DNA of 42,487 nt, from contig CAJFNY010000131.1 in NCBI GenBank assembly GCA_904395865.1, positions 1 to 42,487 on the forward strand, in the 5' to 3' direction. This stretch comes from an uncultured Oscillospiraceae bacterium (GTDB lineage: Bacteria; Bacillota; Clostridia; Oscillospirales; Oscillospiraceae). Below are positions 17,897-25,596 of the stretch, piece by piece. Each line of letters opens with the position of its first letter. Positions within the stretch are counted from its first letter, which is position 1. The notes beneath the pieces were generated by a model. It saw only the letters and a program-made list of their open reading frames with translations, was not told the origin of the DNA and did not search any database. A program made the position numbers and the translations under genes.

Positions 17897-18751
17897 CTAT
17901 TCCTCCGTCCTGATATAGGGCCTGACGGCGTCCTTTGCTTCGGGAAGCACGATTGGAATGCTGGGAATCTGGTAACCGCGCCGTATCATTTCCCGACCGA
18001 GGATGGCGTACTGCGGCATGGTGCAGTCGTATTCCTCCAAAATGCTGGAAGTCAGAACCTCTCTGGCAGGACCGTCCAGAATGATCTTTCCGCGATCCAT
18101 AAAAATAACACGATCTGCAAACTCTGCGATCAAGTCGATTTTGTGTTCGACCAGTATCACGGTTTTGCCCATGTCTTTGAGCTTGTGGATGATTTCAAAT
18201 ACGTCTGCCGTGCCTTTGGGGTCGAGCTGGGAAGTGGGCTCATCAATGATGAGCACTTCCGGCTCCATGACAATGATGGATGCTAACGAGACCCTTTGGC
18301 GCTGACCACCGGAAAGCGAAATTGGGCTTTTATACGCCAGATGCTCAATCTGCAGTGCTTGAATGATGTCACGGACCTTTTCAATGATCTGCATTCGCTC
18401 CATACCGATGCATTCCAATCCGTACCCGATTTCCTCAAATACGGTTTCTTTCGTACCGCTTGTCTGTGAAAAGGGATTTTGAAACACGTAGCCGGCGTCC
18501 AGCGTCAAATCACTGATGGAGCTTTCCAGAACGTTTTTTCCATTTAGATAGATTTCTCCCGAAAGCTCTCCTTTGTAGAAATGTGGAATGAAGCCGCGGA
18601 TCGCATTGCAGAGTGAGGTCTTCCCGGCACCGTTTTTGCCGATGACGGCCACGAATTCACCCTTCTGAACCTGCAGGGAAACGTGCTTTAATGCTCTTTT
18701 TTCACCGGTCGGATAGCGGTAAGAGACGTCTTTCAATTCTACGCAAACCAT
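17897..18751 (-). CDS. ECF transporter ATP-binding subunit (EcfA-type)
   Basis: Second ATPase of the ECF importer, 284 residues. It has Walker A GKNGAGKTS, the Q-loop YVFQNPFSQTSGTKETVFEEIGYGLE, the intact signature ISLSGGQRQRVSLASI, Walker B VLIIDEPTSQLDPKG and the switch H in LVEHKIDLI. The C-terminal extension of about 60 residues after EYDCTMPQYAI is common in EcfA subunits. Its start ATG lies within the last 13 bases of the EcfT gene, indicating coupled translation. It should supply the consensus signature to the partner's nucleotide site. Confidence 0.92.
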   Translation of the reverse strand: MVCVELKDVSYRYPTGEKRALKHVSLQVQKGEFVAVIGKNGAGKTSLCNAIRGFIPHFYKGELSGEIYLNGKNVLESSISDLTLDAGYVFQNPFSQTSGTKETVFEEIGYGLECIGMERMQIIEKVRDIIQALQIEHLAYKSPISLSGGQRQRVSLASIIVMEPEVLIIDEPTSQLDPKGTADVFEIIHKLKDMGKTVILVEHKIDLIAEFADRVIFMDRGKIILDGPAREVLTSSILEEYDCTMPQYAILGREMIRRGYQIPSIPIVLPEAKDAVRPYIRTEE

Positions 18752-19539
18752 TTGAAGTATCCTCCCACCACACAGAATAAGCCGGTTAATACCCCCATCA
18801 GGATTCTCCCGCGTTTTTGGGCAGGCGTGTCCGTGATGACGCGGATCCTCGTCTTGTTACATTCGTAATTAAAACCCCGCGACTCCAGCGCAACGGATTT
18901 TTCCTCTGTCGAAGCAAAGGAAGACAGTACGAGCGGAGTAATCATCGGGAAGAAGGCCTTGGCCCGAACGAGCAGGTTTCCTTCTACTTCGATGCTTCTG
19001 GATTTCTGTGAGTCCTGAATCACCGCAGATCTGGCTTTGAGCTCCGGCACCATCTGAAAGGTGGACAGGACCAGAAAAGAAGCTGTGGGGGAGAGCCCCA
19101 GGTGCTCAAGTGCAATGACAATATCCTCGACCGGCGTCGTTTTTGTCGTCAGGAGAAGCGGGGAGGTAACGGACAGAACAATGGAGCTCATTCCAAGTCC
19201 TGAAGCAACGCCTTCCCAGGACATATGAAGGCTCCCAAGCTCCAGAAAGTAATGCAGGTTGTCGCCTGTGTAGAAAAAAGCCCGAACAATGGTCAGAAGC
19301 CCTACAAACAGGATCAGAATAATGCGCATGCTTTTTAGGTATTCCGTCAGTTTCCCGGCATATGCGGTCAAAACGGTGCAAACGGCAAATACGATAAAAC
19401 CAAAACACCAGTGCGGGCTGCAGATGGAAGCTAGCAGCAAACATAAAACAGCCATAAGCTTGGTGGTCGGGTACATATCGAGAATCAGATTCCCTTTTTT
19501 TGCAGCAAAACGGGCTGCGATATCCTGTGCAGATTCCAT
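18739..19539 (-). CDS. ecfT: ECF transporter transmembrane subunit EcfT
   Basis: Scaffold subunit of 266 residues joining the S component to the two ATPases. Hydrophobic segments near the N-terminus (TTKLMAVLCLLLASICSPHWCFGFIVFAVCTVLTAY), in the middle (ILILFVGLLTIVRAFFY) and at the C-terminus (GVLTGLFCVVGGYFKW) fit the EcfT fold. A coupling-helix motif ESRGF (ALESRGFNYE) matches the family Ala-Arg-Gly motif, and a second copy may be QKSRSIE. The start has GAGGT upstream. Because it is encoded with its own S component it looks like a dedicated (group I) ECF system. Confidence 0.88.
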   Translation of the reverse strand: MESAQDIAARFAAKKGNLILDMYPTTKLMAVLCLLLASICSPHWCFGFIVFAVCTVLTAYAGKLTEYLKSMRIILILFVGLLTIVRAFFYTGDNLHYFLELGSLHMSWEGVASGLGMSSIVLSVTSPLLLTTKTTPVEDIVIALEHLGLSPTASFLVLSTFQMVPELKARSAVIQDSQKSRSIEVEGNLLVRAKAFFPMITPLVLSSFASTEEKSVALESRGFNYECNKTRIRVITDTPAQKRGRILMGVLTGLFCVVGGYFKWFA

Positions 19540-19562
19540 AAAAGATACCTCATGTTTTAAAT

Positions 19563-19606
19563 AAAGCGATGGCAGCAGACATTGACATGGCTACTGCCAT
19601 CGCTTT
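19563..19606 (-). terminator. Hairpin between the S component and EcfT genes, possible attenuator
   Basis: Arms 19563-19575 and 19594-19606 are a 13-bp perfect inverted repeat with an 18-base loop. On the minus strand the 3' arm ends CTTT and is followed by ATTTAAAA. It lies inside the operon, 31 bases after the S-component stop and 24 bases before the EcfT start, so partial termination or processing here would give more S component than EcfAA'T. Confidence 0.6.
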
Positions 19607-19636
19607 GGTAGTTACCGAAAGGAAAATAACGGCTGA

Positions 19637-20266
19637 TTAGTCGTCGTCTTCAGCTTCAGAACATGACGGCGCGAAGGACTTTTTAAGATACAGATGCCCC
19701 AGCGGCAGTTTGGACAGAAAGCGATCGGAGATCGCCTTGATGATAAAGAAGGCAACGACTGCAACGAGAACCTTGTCCAAAGCCTCTGTAAGGATGGTGG
19801 AAATAATGACAGCGGGGATCAGGCCGAAGCCGGCAGCCTGAAGGGCGATGGTTACAACACTGTTGCCGGTTTCGGTGATGCCGCCAAACAGGTATGCAGT
19901 GATCGGAGTGGAGATGAGAACACTCGCTAATGTAACGATGACACCGACACCAAGCGCAGGAAGGAATTTTTTCATCCAGCCCTTTTGGGACAGCAGGCCG
20001 ATGATAACGCCGCAGGCAGCACAGTTAATTGCGTAAGCCATGGAAGGAGGATACGAGACGCCTTCCAGAACACCGGTCAGAATACCGGTGATCAGACCCG
20101 GGAGCCATCCGCAGGTCGCTGCTACGATGAATGTTCCAATGGAATCGAGATACATGGGCAGCTTCAGAGATGATGATAGGAAATAACCAACGAAATTGAT
20201 AGCAACAGCGAATGGAATAAGTGCAACAGTGATCATTTCAAGTTTTTTCTTTGACTTACCAGGCAT
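19637..20266 (-). CDS. ECF transporter substrate-binding (S) component
   Basis: Membrane substrate-capture subunit of 209 residues, first gene of the ECF operon. After a basic N-terminus (MPGKSKKK) come about six hydrophobic segments, including MITVALIPFAVAINFVGYF, DSIGTFIVAATCGWLPGLITGILTGVL, NCAACGVIIGLL and VGVIVTLASVLISTPITAYLF, ending in an acidic tail (EAEDDD). Length and topology fit S components. The phrase YLDSIGTFIVAATCGW...GLITG resembles an uncharacterised S group; I do not recognise it as the riboflavin, thiamine, biotin, folate or cobalt type. GGAGGATG precedes the start. The divergent catabolic operon suggests that it imports that pathway's substrate or a cofactor for it. Confidence 0.8.
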   Translation of the reverse strand: MPGKSKKKLEMITVALIPFAVAINFVGYFLSSSLKLPMYLDSIGTFIVAATCGWLPGLITGILTGVLEGVSYPPSMAYAINCAACGVIIGLLSQKGWMKKFLPALGVGVIVTLASVLISTPITAYLFGGITETGNSVVTIALQAAGFGLIPAVIISTILTEALDKVLVAVVAFFIIKAISDRFLSKLPLGHLYLKKSFAPSCSEAEDDD

Positions 20267-20294
20267 AGCTCATCCTCCATTCATTTTCTCGGCT

Positions 20295-20337
20295 TTCCTC
20301 GCTGCACAGCGCTTGCCGAAGCGGCGACCACGAGGAA
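20295..20337 (-). ncRNA. Structured mRNA leader of the ECF operon
   Basis: The leader, about 75 bases on the minus strand, can form an outer 7-bp stem (20295-20301 with 20331-20337) enclosing a 5-bp stem with a 4-base loop (20310-20314 with 20319-20323). It ends 28 bases before the S-component start. It matches no riboswitch class I know and may be only a stabilising 5' structure. Confidence 0.4.
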
Positions 20338-20339
20338 TG

Positions 20340-20355
20340 TATATAATATTATATA
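20340..20355. promoter_or_regulatory. 16-bp AT palindrome over the ECF promoter -10
   Basis: TATATAATATTATATA is a perfect palindrome that covers the leftward -10 box. It is a plausible operator for a repressor, possibly one of the RHH proteins of the locus, but AT-rich palindromes also arise from overlapping -10-like sequence. Confidence 0.45.
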
Positions 20356-20376
20356 ATCATGTATTAAAAACATCAA
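20348..20376 (-). promoter_or_regulatory. Promoter of the ECF operon
   Basis: On the minus strand TTGATG (20371-20376) and the consensus TATAAT (20348-20353) are 17 bases apart. The transcript would start near 20341 and carry a structured leader of about 75 bases. Confidence 0.8.
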
Positions 20377-20461
20377 TAGCAAAGACCCAAAAAAACGAGA
20401 TACAAATATTGTGAATAATTTACGAAATATTTGTGAAATCGGAATTTATACGGGGGACAAC

Positions 20462-20489
20462 TTGACATTAAAGGCTAAGCGACTATATT
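20462..20489 (+). promoter_or_regulatory. Promoter of the catabolic operon
   Basis: Consensus TTGACA (20462-20467) is followed after 16 bases by TATATT (20484-20489). The bases GAC precede the -10 (GACTATATT), a wording repeated at the second island promoter near 38.9 kb. The transcript leader would be about 45 bases. Confidence 0.8.
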
Positions 20490-20503
20490 ATATAAATAAT
20501 ATA
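20484..20503. promoter_or_regulatory. Inverted repeat over the catabolic-operon -10
   Basis: TATATTAT (20484-20491) and ATAATATA (20496-20503) are exact inverted repeats separated by 4 bases. The half-site closely resembles that of the palindrome at 20340-20355, so the two divergent promoters have matching candidate operators at the same place relative to transcription. Confidence 0.5.
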
Positions 20504-20541
20504 TATGATATTATGAATATAGAGGAAAGAAGGGGATCGCT

Positions 20542-21942
20542 ATGACGAAAAACGTGGGATGCCTTCGTATTGGATATGTTGCCACCGGTGACCCATTGGG
20601 ATGGATGAAGCCACTTGACTCCCAAATGTCTGCGGTTGCACAGCGTTTGAATTGCGAACTGTATCCAGCTTCCTTTGTAATTGATACAGCTGAGAGTGCA
20701 GCAAGGGCGGCCAGGGAGCTGCAGGCAAATCAGGTGGATCTGATTTTGCTCCGCTGTAACGCACTGGCAGGAGACGGTGAAATCGCAACGACATTCGTGA
20801 AGAGTGGAATTCCCTTGGCGGTTTGGTGCGTGCCGGAGCCGACGCGCGAAGGGAATCTGTATCTGAATTCCATGACCTGCGCGAACCTCTATATGAGCGT
20901 AGCGAATTTTAATCTGCGGGATCTCGATGCCAAGGTGAAATGGCTGTATGGTGTACCGGATGACCCGCTGTTTTATCGGCGGCTGGACGTCACAATCCGG
21001 GCCCTGAGAGCGATGAAGCGCATAAAGGGAGCGAGGATCGCTCAGATTGGCGGTTCGGCGTCTGGCTTCATCAATATGGAGTATGACAAGGCTGCTTATG
21101 AAAAAAGGCTTGGCTGTGAGATTATCACACAGGGCCTGGATGCCATCTACGATCTGGCGAAGGCAATGAGCGAGAGAGAGGTGGCGGAGGAGCTGGCGCG
21201 CATCAGCGGTGTGCCGATTGCAGAGACCGTGAGACCTGCGGAGATGAATGCGTCGGCGCGTGTCATATTGGCGCTCAGAAAGTATCAGCGTGAAAATGGC
21301 ATTGATGCCATGGCGGTCAGCTGCTGGCCGGGCTTCCAGGACGAAATGGGCATTTCAGCCTGCATGGCGTACGGACAGCTCAACGATGCGGGGACGATCT
21401 GTGCATGCGAAGGAGACGTTCCCGGCGCAATCAGCATGCTGCTGCTGGATGCACTCAGTGATCGTCATCCTATGATTATGGATATGGTTGCCATGGATGC
21501 GGCTGAGGATGCCATCGCGTTTTGGCACTGCGGCATGGGAATGCCGTCGTACGCAGATGAAAAAGGCTTCTCCTTTATAAAATATCCGGCCTATCCGGAG
21601 ATTATGGATCAGCCGGGCGTTTCGGTCGATATGAAATTTGCACCGCAGCCGGCGACGATTGCCAGAATCGGCGGCCTGGGGGCAGAAAGCATCTTGATTA
21701 CCGAGGCGGATATTGTAGAGGGGCCAGACCGCTCCTACACCGGCGCCAGAGGATGGTTCCGCAATTTCCGGATGGCGGGACAGAGGCTCCGTGTGGTGGA
21801 CTTCTGGAACACCGTCTGTAGCTGCGGCAACGCACACCATTACGTCATCACCTCCGGACATGTGGGGGACGCCTGCATGGAATTTGCACACAGAATGCAG
21901 ATTCAGCCGATTGAACGGACCGAATATCATGACTATCTATGA
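20542..21942 (+). CDS. L-fucose/L-arabinose isomerase family protein
   Basis: Probably an aldose-ketose isomerase, 466 residues. The N-terminal part (about 1-150) is the Rossmann-like FucI/AraA domain (LRIGYVATGD..., VDLILLRCNALAGDGE, GIPLAVWCVPEP), followed by a second alpha/beta part (KGARIAQIGGSASGF). The C-terminal barrel carries the family metal-site wording: SCWPGFQDEMGISACMAYGQLND, then ACEGD (about 288-291), FWHCGMGMPS (about 328) and ITSGHVGD near the end. It is shorter and more divergent than true FucI (about 590) or AraA (about 500), so the sugar cannot be named. AAGAAGGGG precedes the ATG. It is the first gene of the long operon, and its product would feed the FGGY kinase. Confidence 0.8.
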   Translation: MTKNVGCLRIGYVATGDPLGWMKPLDSQMSAVAQRLNCELYPASFVIDTAESAARAARELQANQVDLILLRCNALAGDGEIATTFVKSGIPLAVWCVPEPTREGNLYLNSMTCANLYMSVANFNLRDLDAKVKWLYGVPDDPLFYRRLDVTIRALRAMKRIKGARIAQIGGSASGFINMEYDKAAYEKRLGCEIITQGLDAIYDLAKAMSEREVAEELARISGVPIAETVRPAEMNASARVILALRKYQRENGIDAMAVSCWPGFQDEMGISACMAYGQLNDAGTICACEGDVPGAISMLLLDALSDRHPMIMDMVAMDAAEDAIAFWHCGMGMPSYADEKGFSFIKYPAYPEIMDQPGVSVDMKFAPQPATIARIGGLGAESILITEADIVEGPDRSYTGARGWFRNFRMAGQRLRVVDFWNTVCSCGNAHHYVITSGHVGDACMEFAHRMQIQPIERTEYHDYL

Positions 21943-21962
21943 GAATACAGGGGGGCAGTATC

Positions 21963-23036
21963 ATGAATCAGCATCGGATGAAAGCGGTGGCATTGTACGG
22001 GACGGGCAAAGCTGTAACGGAAGAAGTGGAGATCCCAAAGGCTGGCCCTGGCGAAGCGATTATTCGAATTGAAGCGGCTGGAATCTGTGCCGGCGACCGT
22101 ATTATGTATGAAGGAAAGGCACCCTGGGGTGAGGTGACAACACGCATGGTGCTCGGCCATGAGTACATCGGTGTGGTGACCGAGCTGGGCGAAGGTGCAG
22201 CTCAGGAGATGTGCCTGCAGCTGGGTGACCGATGCTTGGCGGAAGTGCAAATCCCGTGCATGAAATGCTACTACTGCAGGCATGGCTGGTACAACCTCTG
22301 TGATGATCCAAACGGCTTTCTGGAAGGCGGCTGGGCGGAATATATGCGCATCCGGCGTGGCGCAATCGTCCATAAGGTGCCAAAATCGATCGATCGGCTG
22401 GAAGCTGCCATGATCGAGCCGCTCTCCTGCTCAGCCCATGGCGTAGAGCGTGCGGACATCAGCATGAAAGACGTTGTGGTGATTTCAGGCATGGGCGCAA
22501 TCGGATTGGGTATGATTCAGTTTGCCAAGCTGAAAACACCGTACAAGCTGATTGGCCTGGATGTGAACGACAGAATGCTGGAAATGGCCAAACGACTTGG
22601 TGCAGATTACGTGCTGAATCCGACGACGTGCAATGTTCAGGAAGCAATCCGGGAACTCACGGACGGAAGAGGCGCTGACATCTACATTGAAGCTTCTGGA
22701 AACGGTGTTTCTCTGGAGACAGGCCTTGAGGTCCTGCGTAAAAGAGGACGTATGGTGGCCTACGGGGTCTATGCAAAGCCGGCAGTGCTGGATTTCAACA
22801 TGGTTTCAGAGAATAAAGAGCTGGAAATCCGTGGCGGCCATTTGAGCCCGGGAACGTATCCGTTTGTCATTCAATGTCTGGAAAGAGGGCTGGTTACAGC
22901 GAAGCCGCTGGTGACGGATGTCTATACGTTCGATGAGATTGAAGCTGCACTCAACGCGAAAAAAACGAATCCGTTGTCGATCAAGACGGTATTGGTTCCG
23001 CCTGGATCCATGCCCAAGCAAAAGGCAGAAAGGTGA
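21963..23036 (+). CDS. Zinc-dependent medium-chain alcohol/polyol dehydrogenase
   Basis: NAD(P)-dependent oxidoreductase of 357 residues. The catalytic zinc site is C42 (AGICAGDR), H66-E67 (GHEYIG) and a downstream Glu (MIEPLSC). The structural zinc site is C99, C102, C105 and C113 (CMKCYYCRHGWYNLC). The Rossmann motif GMGAIGLGMIQ and the acidic end LIGLDVND suggest NAD preference. It resembles sorbitol, threonine and threitol dehydrogenases, which act on sugar alcohols or hydroxy compounds. I chose the ATG at 21963 because AGGGGGGC lies about 7 bases upstream; the ATG at 21939 overlaps the preceding stop without such a site. The substrate is unknown; oxidation of a polyol or reduction of an aldolase product are both possible. 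Confidence 0.88.
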   Translation: MNQHRMKAVALYGTGKAVTEEVEIPKAGPGEAIIRIEAAGICAGDRIMYEGKAPWGEVTTRMVLGHEYIGVVTELGEGAAQEMCLQLGDRCLAEVQIPCMKCYYCRHGWYNLCDDPNGFLEGGWAEYMRIRRGAIVHKVPKSIDRLEAAMIEPLSCSAHGVERADISMKDVVVISGMGAIGLGMIQFAKLKTPYKLIGLDVNDRMLEMAKRLGADYVLNPTTCNVQEAIRELTDGRGADIYIEASGNGVSLETGLEVLRKRGRMVAYGVYAKPAVLDFNMVSENKELEIRGGHLSPGTYPFVIQCLERGLVTAKPLVTDVYTFDEIEAALNAKKTNPLSIKTVLVPPGSMPKQKAER

Positions 23037-23044
23037 AAATACGC

Positions 23045-24028
23045 ATGAGAATTTACATAACGGCGCCGTTCGATGCGGCGTTCCTGGAAGAGATGCGGAA
23101 AGAGCACGACGTTACGTACAATCCCTGGTCAGATGGAAGCAGGCTCATGAGCGAGCAGGAGCTTCACTGCGCGCTGGAGCAGGCCAAGGCCGAGATCCTT
23201 GTGTGTGAGTCCGACGTCGTTACGGAACGGGTGCTGGAGGGGCTGCACGACCTGAAAATGATCTGTGTCTGCCGCGCAGGGCTCAATGATATCGATATCC
23301 CTGCTGCGACAAGGCGTGGGATTCTCGTCACAAATACGCCGGGCCGCAACGCGGAAGGTGTTGCAGAAATGGCGGTAGCACTGATGATCATGTGCTCCCG
23401 CTTTATGACGCAAGGTGAGTATGCGCTGCGCCACGGCCAGTGGGATGATGGGCTGTATTTCAGAATGCGCGGCCCGGAGCTCGTTGGAAAAACGGTTGGC
23501 TTGATTGGATTCGGGAATGTTCCGCGCAAGCTTGCCGCGCTGCTTTCCTCGTTCCGTGTGAGGCTGATTGCGTACGATCCGTACGTAAAGCAGGAGACGG
23601 CAGATGCATACGGTGTGCAGCTGGTGGATTTTGATACGATCTTTCAGGAGGCGGACATCGTATCGAACCATCTGCCGCAGACACCGGAAACGAAGGGCTG
23701 CATCAATGCAGAGAAATTTGCTTTGATGAAGCCAACATCATACTTCATCAATACGGCACGGGCAGAAGCCGTGGATGAAGCGGCACTGATTGAGGTGCTG
23801 CAAAACCACAGAATTGCGGCTGCGGCCCTGGATGTCTATCGCCAGGAGCCGCTTCCCATGGACAGTCCGCTGCTGAAGCTGGACAATCTGACCATGATGC
23901 CGCATTTGTGCGGTGCGTCTTCCGATGTGGTTCGAAACCACTCGGAAATGGTTGCTGAGGATATTGACCTGTATGCTGCGGGAAAGGATCCGGTTCGCTT
24001 AGTGAACAGGAGCTTGTCGCGAAAATGA
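23045..24028 (+). CDS. D-isomer-specific 2-hydroxyacid dehydrogenase
   Basis: NAD-linked 2-hydroxyacid/2-oxoacid oxidoreductase of 327 residues, of the PGDH-like group. The catalytic triad is present: R239 (INTARAEAVDE), E268 (LDVYRQEPLP) and H287 (MMPHLCGAS). The nucleotide motif reads GLIGFGNVP (152-160), so the usual third glycine of GxGxxG is a proline. ATG 23045 is preferred since AAAGGTGA lies before it; an upstream GTG at 23033 is also in frame. The gene lies 8 bases after the dehydrogenase and overlaps the kinase start by 4 bases. It may handle a sugar acid or a 2-oxoacid in the same route; the substrate is not deducible. Confidence 0.87.
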   Translation: MRIYITAPFDAAFLEEMRKEHDVTYNPWSDGSRLMSEQELHCALEQAKAEILVCESDVVTERVLEGLHDLKMICVCRAGLNDIDIPAATRRGILVTNTPGRNAEGVAEMAVALMIMCSRFMTQGEYALRHGQWDDGLYFRMRGPELVGKTVGLIGFGNVPRKLAALLSSFRVRLIAYDPYVKQETADAYGVQLVDFDTIFQEADIVSNHLPQTPETKGCINAEKFALMKPTSYFINTARAEAVDEAALIEVLQNHRIAAAALDVYRQEPLPMDSPLLKLDNLTMMPHLCGASSDVVRNHSEMVAEDIDLYAAGKDPVRLVNRSLSRK

Positions 24029-25518
24029 AATATGCACTCGTTGTTGATGCGGGAACGGGATCTTGCAGGGCCATCCTGTTTGATGCGGCCGGGAACGCAC
24101 TGGCACAGGCGCAGAGCGAGTGGAGCTACGAGACGGAGGCGGATATCGAGGGAGCGGTCGTATTTGACCCGGAGCAGTTTTTCCAAATTGTGCTGGAATG
24201 CCTCCGAAAGACGGTTCACGACGCAGCTGACATGGGGGTCAATCCGGCGGGCATTGTGACCATCTGTGTGACGAGTCAACGGGAAGGGATGGTCTATCTG
24301 GATGCGTCCGGCCGGGAGATCTACAGCGCACCCAGCCTGGATTTGCGCGGTGCAGCGGTGACGGACCAGCTTGCACCGTATGAGGATGCGATCTATCGAA
24401 CCACAGGCCTCCCGATTCACGGAATGTTTGGACTGGCCCGGCTGCTCTGGTTCAGACGGTTTGCGCCGCAGCTCTACCAAAGGATCCGGACTGCTTTTAT
24501 GATAAGCGATTGGATTGCGTACCGTTTGAGCGGAGTTGCAGCGAGTGAACCGTCTGTGGCCAGCAGCTCTCAGATGTTTGATATCCACACACGGCAGTTC
24601 GCTGCAGCGCTGCTGGATTCTTTGGGCCTGCGCAGTGATATATTTCCCCAGGTTGTGGCGGCAGGAAGACCGTTTGCCCGCTTAATGCCCTCAGTTGCAG
24701 AGTCGATTGGGCTCTGCCCGGGGACGTGGATTGCAATGGGCGGAAGTGATACACATGCCGGCCTTGTGGGAATTGGGGCCATACATCCCGGGGCAATTGG
24801 CATCATTGCCGGCACTACTACACCGGTTCTTCAGGTTCTGGACGGGCCGTTCTCGGATCCGGAAGGGCAGCTTTTTGCCAACTGTCATTCTGCGGATGGC
24901 CTCTGGGCGTGTGAAAGCAATGGCGGCAGTACTGGTCTGTCCCTGAGATGGGCGAAAAAACTGCTGTACGGAGACTGCGAAGCAAGCTTCGAGGATATGG
25001 AACGCGAGGCCTGCAAATCTCCGGCCGGCGCAAACGGTATGGTTGCATACATCGGCACGGAGATTGCGGGCGAACGATCGGGCGAAAACCTGGGCGGTTT
25101 CGTTTTTCCGGTGCCCTGGGACATCGAACAAATGACGCGGGCGGACTTTTGCAGAGCGGCAATCGAGACGAATGCCTTTGCAGTCCGTGCGAATCTGGAC
25201 CTGATCTGCAGCAGAACCAACAGATATCCCAAAGAGATTCTGCTGTGCGGAGGACAGAGCAAAAGTCCGTTTTTTGCGCAGCTGCTGGCGAATGTGACGA
25301 AACTTCCCGTTACTGTTTTTGCGGTGAAGGAGGCCACCTCGCTGGGAGCGGCCATCGCTGGGCTGTACGGTGCTCGATATTATCCGAGTCTTCCAGATGC
25401 CTGCCGGATCATGTGCCGGACCGATACACAGTATCAGCCCCGGGGCAACGACGTGCGCCGGTATGAGCGCTTCTATGCCAGATGGCTGGCGATACGCAAG
25501 TCGCTGCTGAATCGCTGA
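24025..25518 (+). CDS. FGGY-family carbohydrate kinase, LsrK (autoinducer-2 kinase)-like
   Basis: ATP-dependent sugar kinase of 497 residues. It begins VVDAGTGSCRAILFDAAGN, very like LsrK, and shares SQREGMVYLD, LPIHGMFGLARLLWF and MISDWIAYRLSG with it. The catalytic Asp is in MGGSDTHAGLVGIG, followed by GIIAGTTTPV and a C-terminal adenosine motif LCGGQSKSPFFAQLLANVTKLPV, then VKEATSLGAA. LsrK phosphorylates the AI-2 precursor DPD, but there is no lsr transporter or lsrF/G here, so a different small polyhydroxy ketone is likelier. The start is an ATGA overlap with the dehydrogenase stop. A second kinase of the same subfamily lies at 39.0 kb. Confidence 0.87.
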   Translation: MKYALVVDAGTGSCRAILFDAAGNALAQAQSEWSYETEADIEGAVVFDPEQFFQIVLECLRKTVHDAADMGVNPAGIVTICVTSQREGMVYLDASGREIYSAPSLDLRGAAVTDQLAPYEDAIYRTTGLPIHGMFGLARLLWFRRFAPQLYQRIRTAFMISDWIAYRLSGVAASEPSVASSSQMFDIHTRQFAAALLDSLGLRSDIFPQVVAAGRPFARLMPSVAESIGLCPGTWIAMGGSDTHAGLVGIGAIHPGAIGIIAGTTTPVLQVLDGPFSDPEGQLFANCHSADGLWACESNGGSTGLSLRWAKKLLYGDCEASFEDMEREACKSPAGANGMVAYIGTEIAGERSGENLGGFVFPVPWDIEQMTRADFCRAAIETNAFAVRANLDLICSRTNRYPKEILLCGGQSKSPFFAQLLANVTKLPVTVFAVKEATSLGAAIAGLYGARYYPSLPDACRIMCRTDTQYQPRGNDVRRYERFYARWLAIRKSLLNR

Positions 25519-25596
25519 ATAAAAGGCCGAAGGCCTGCGCTGTCCCACGTTGTCCTGCGGACGCTGTAAGACTCCCGTGGAAGAAAGGAGAACAAA

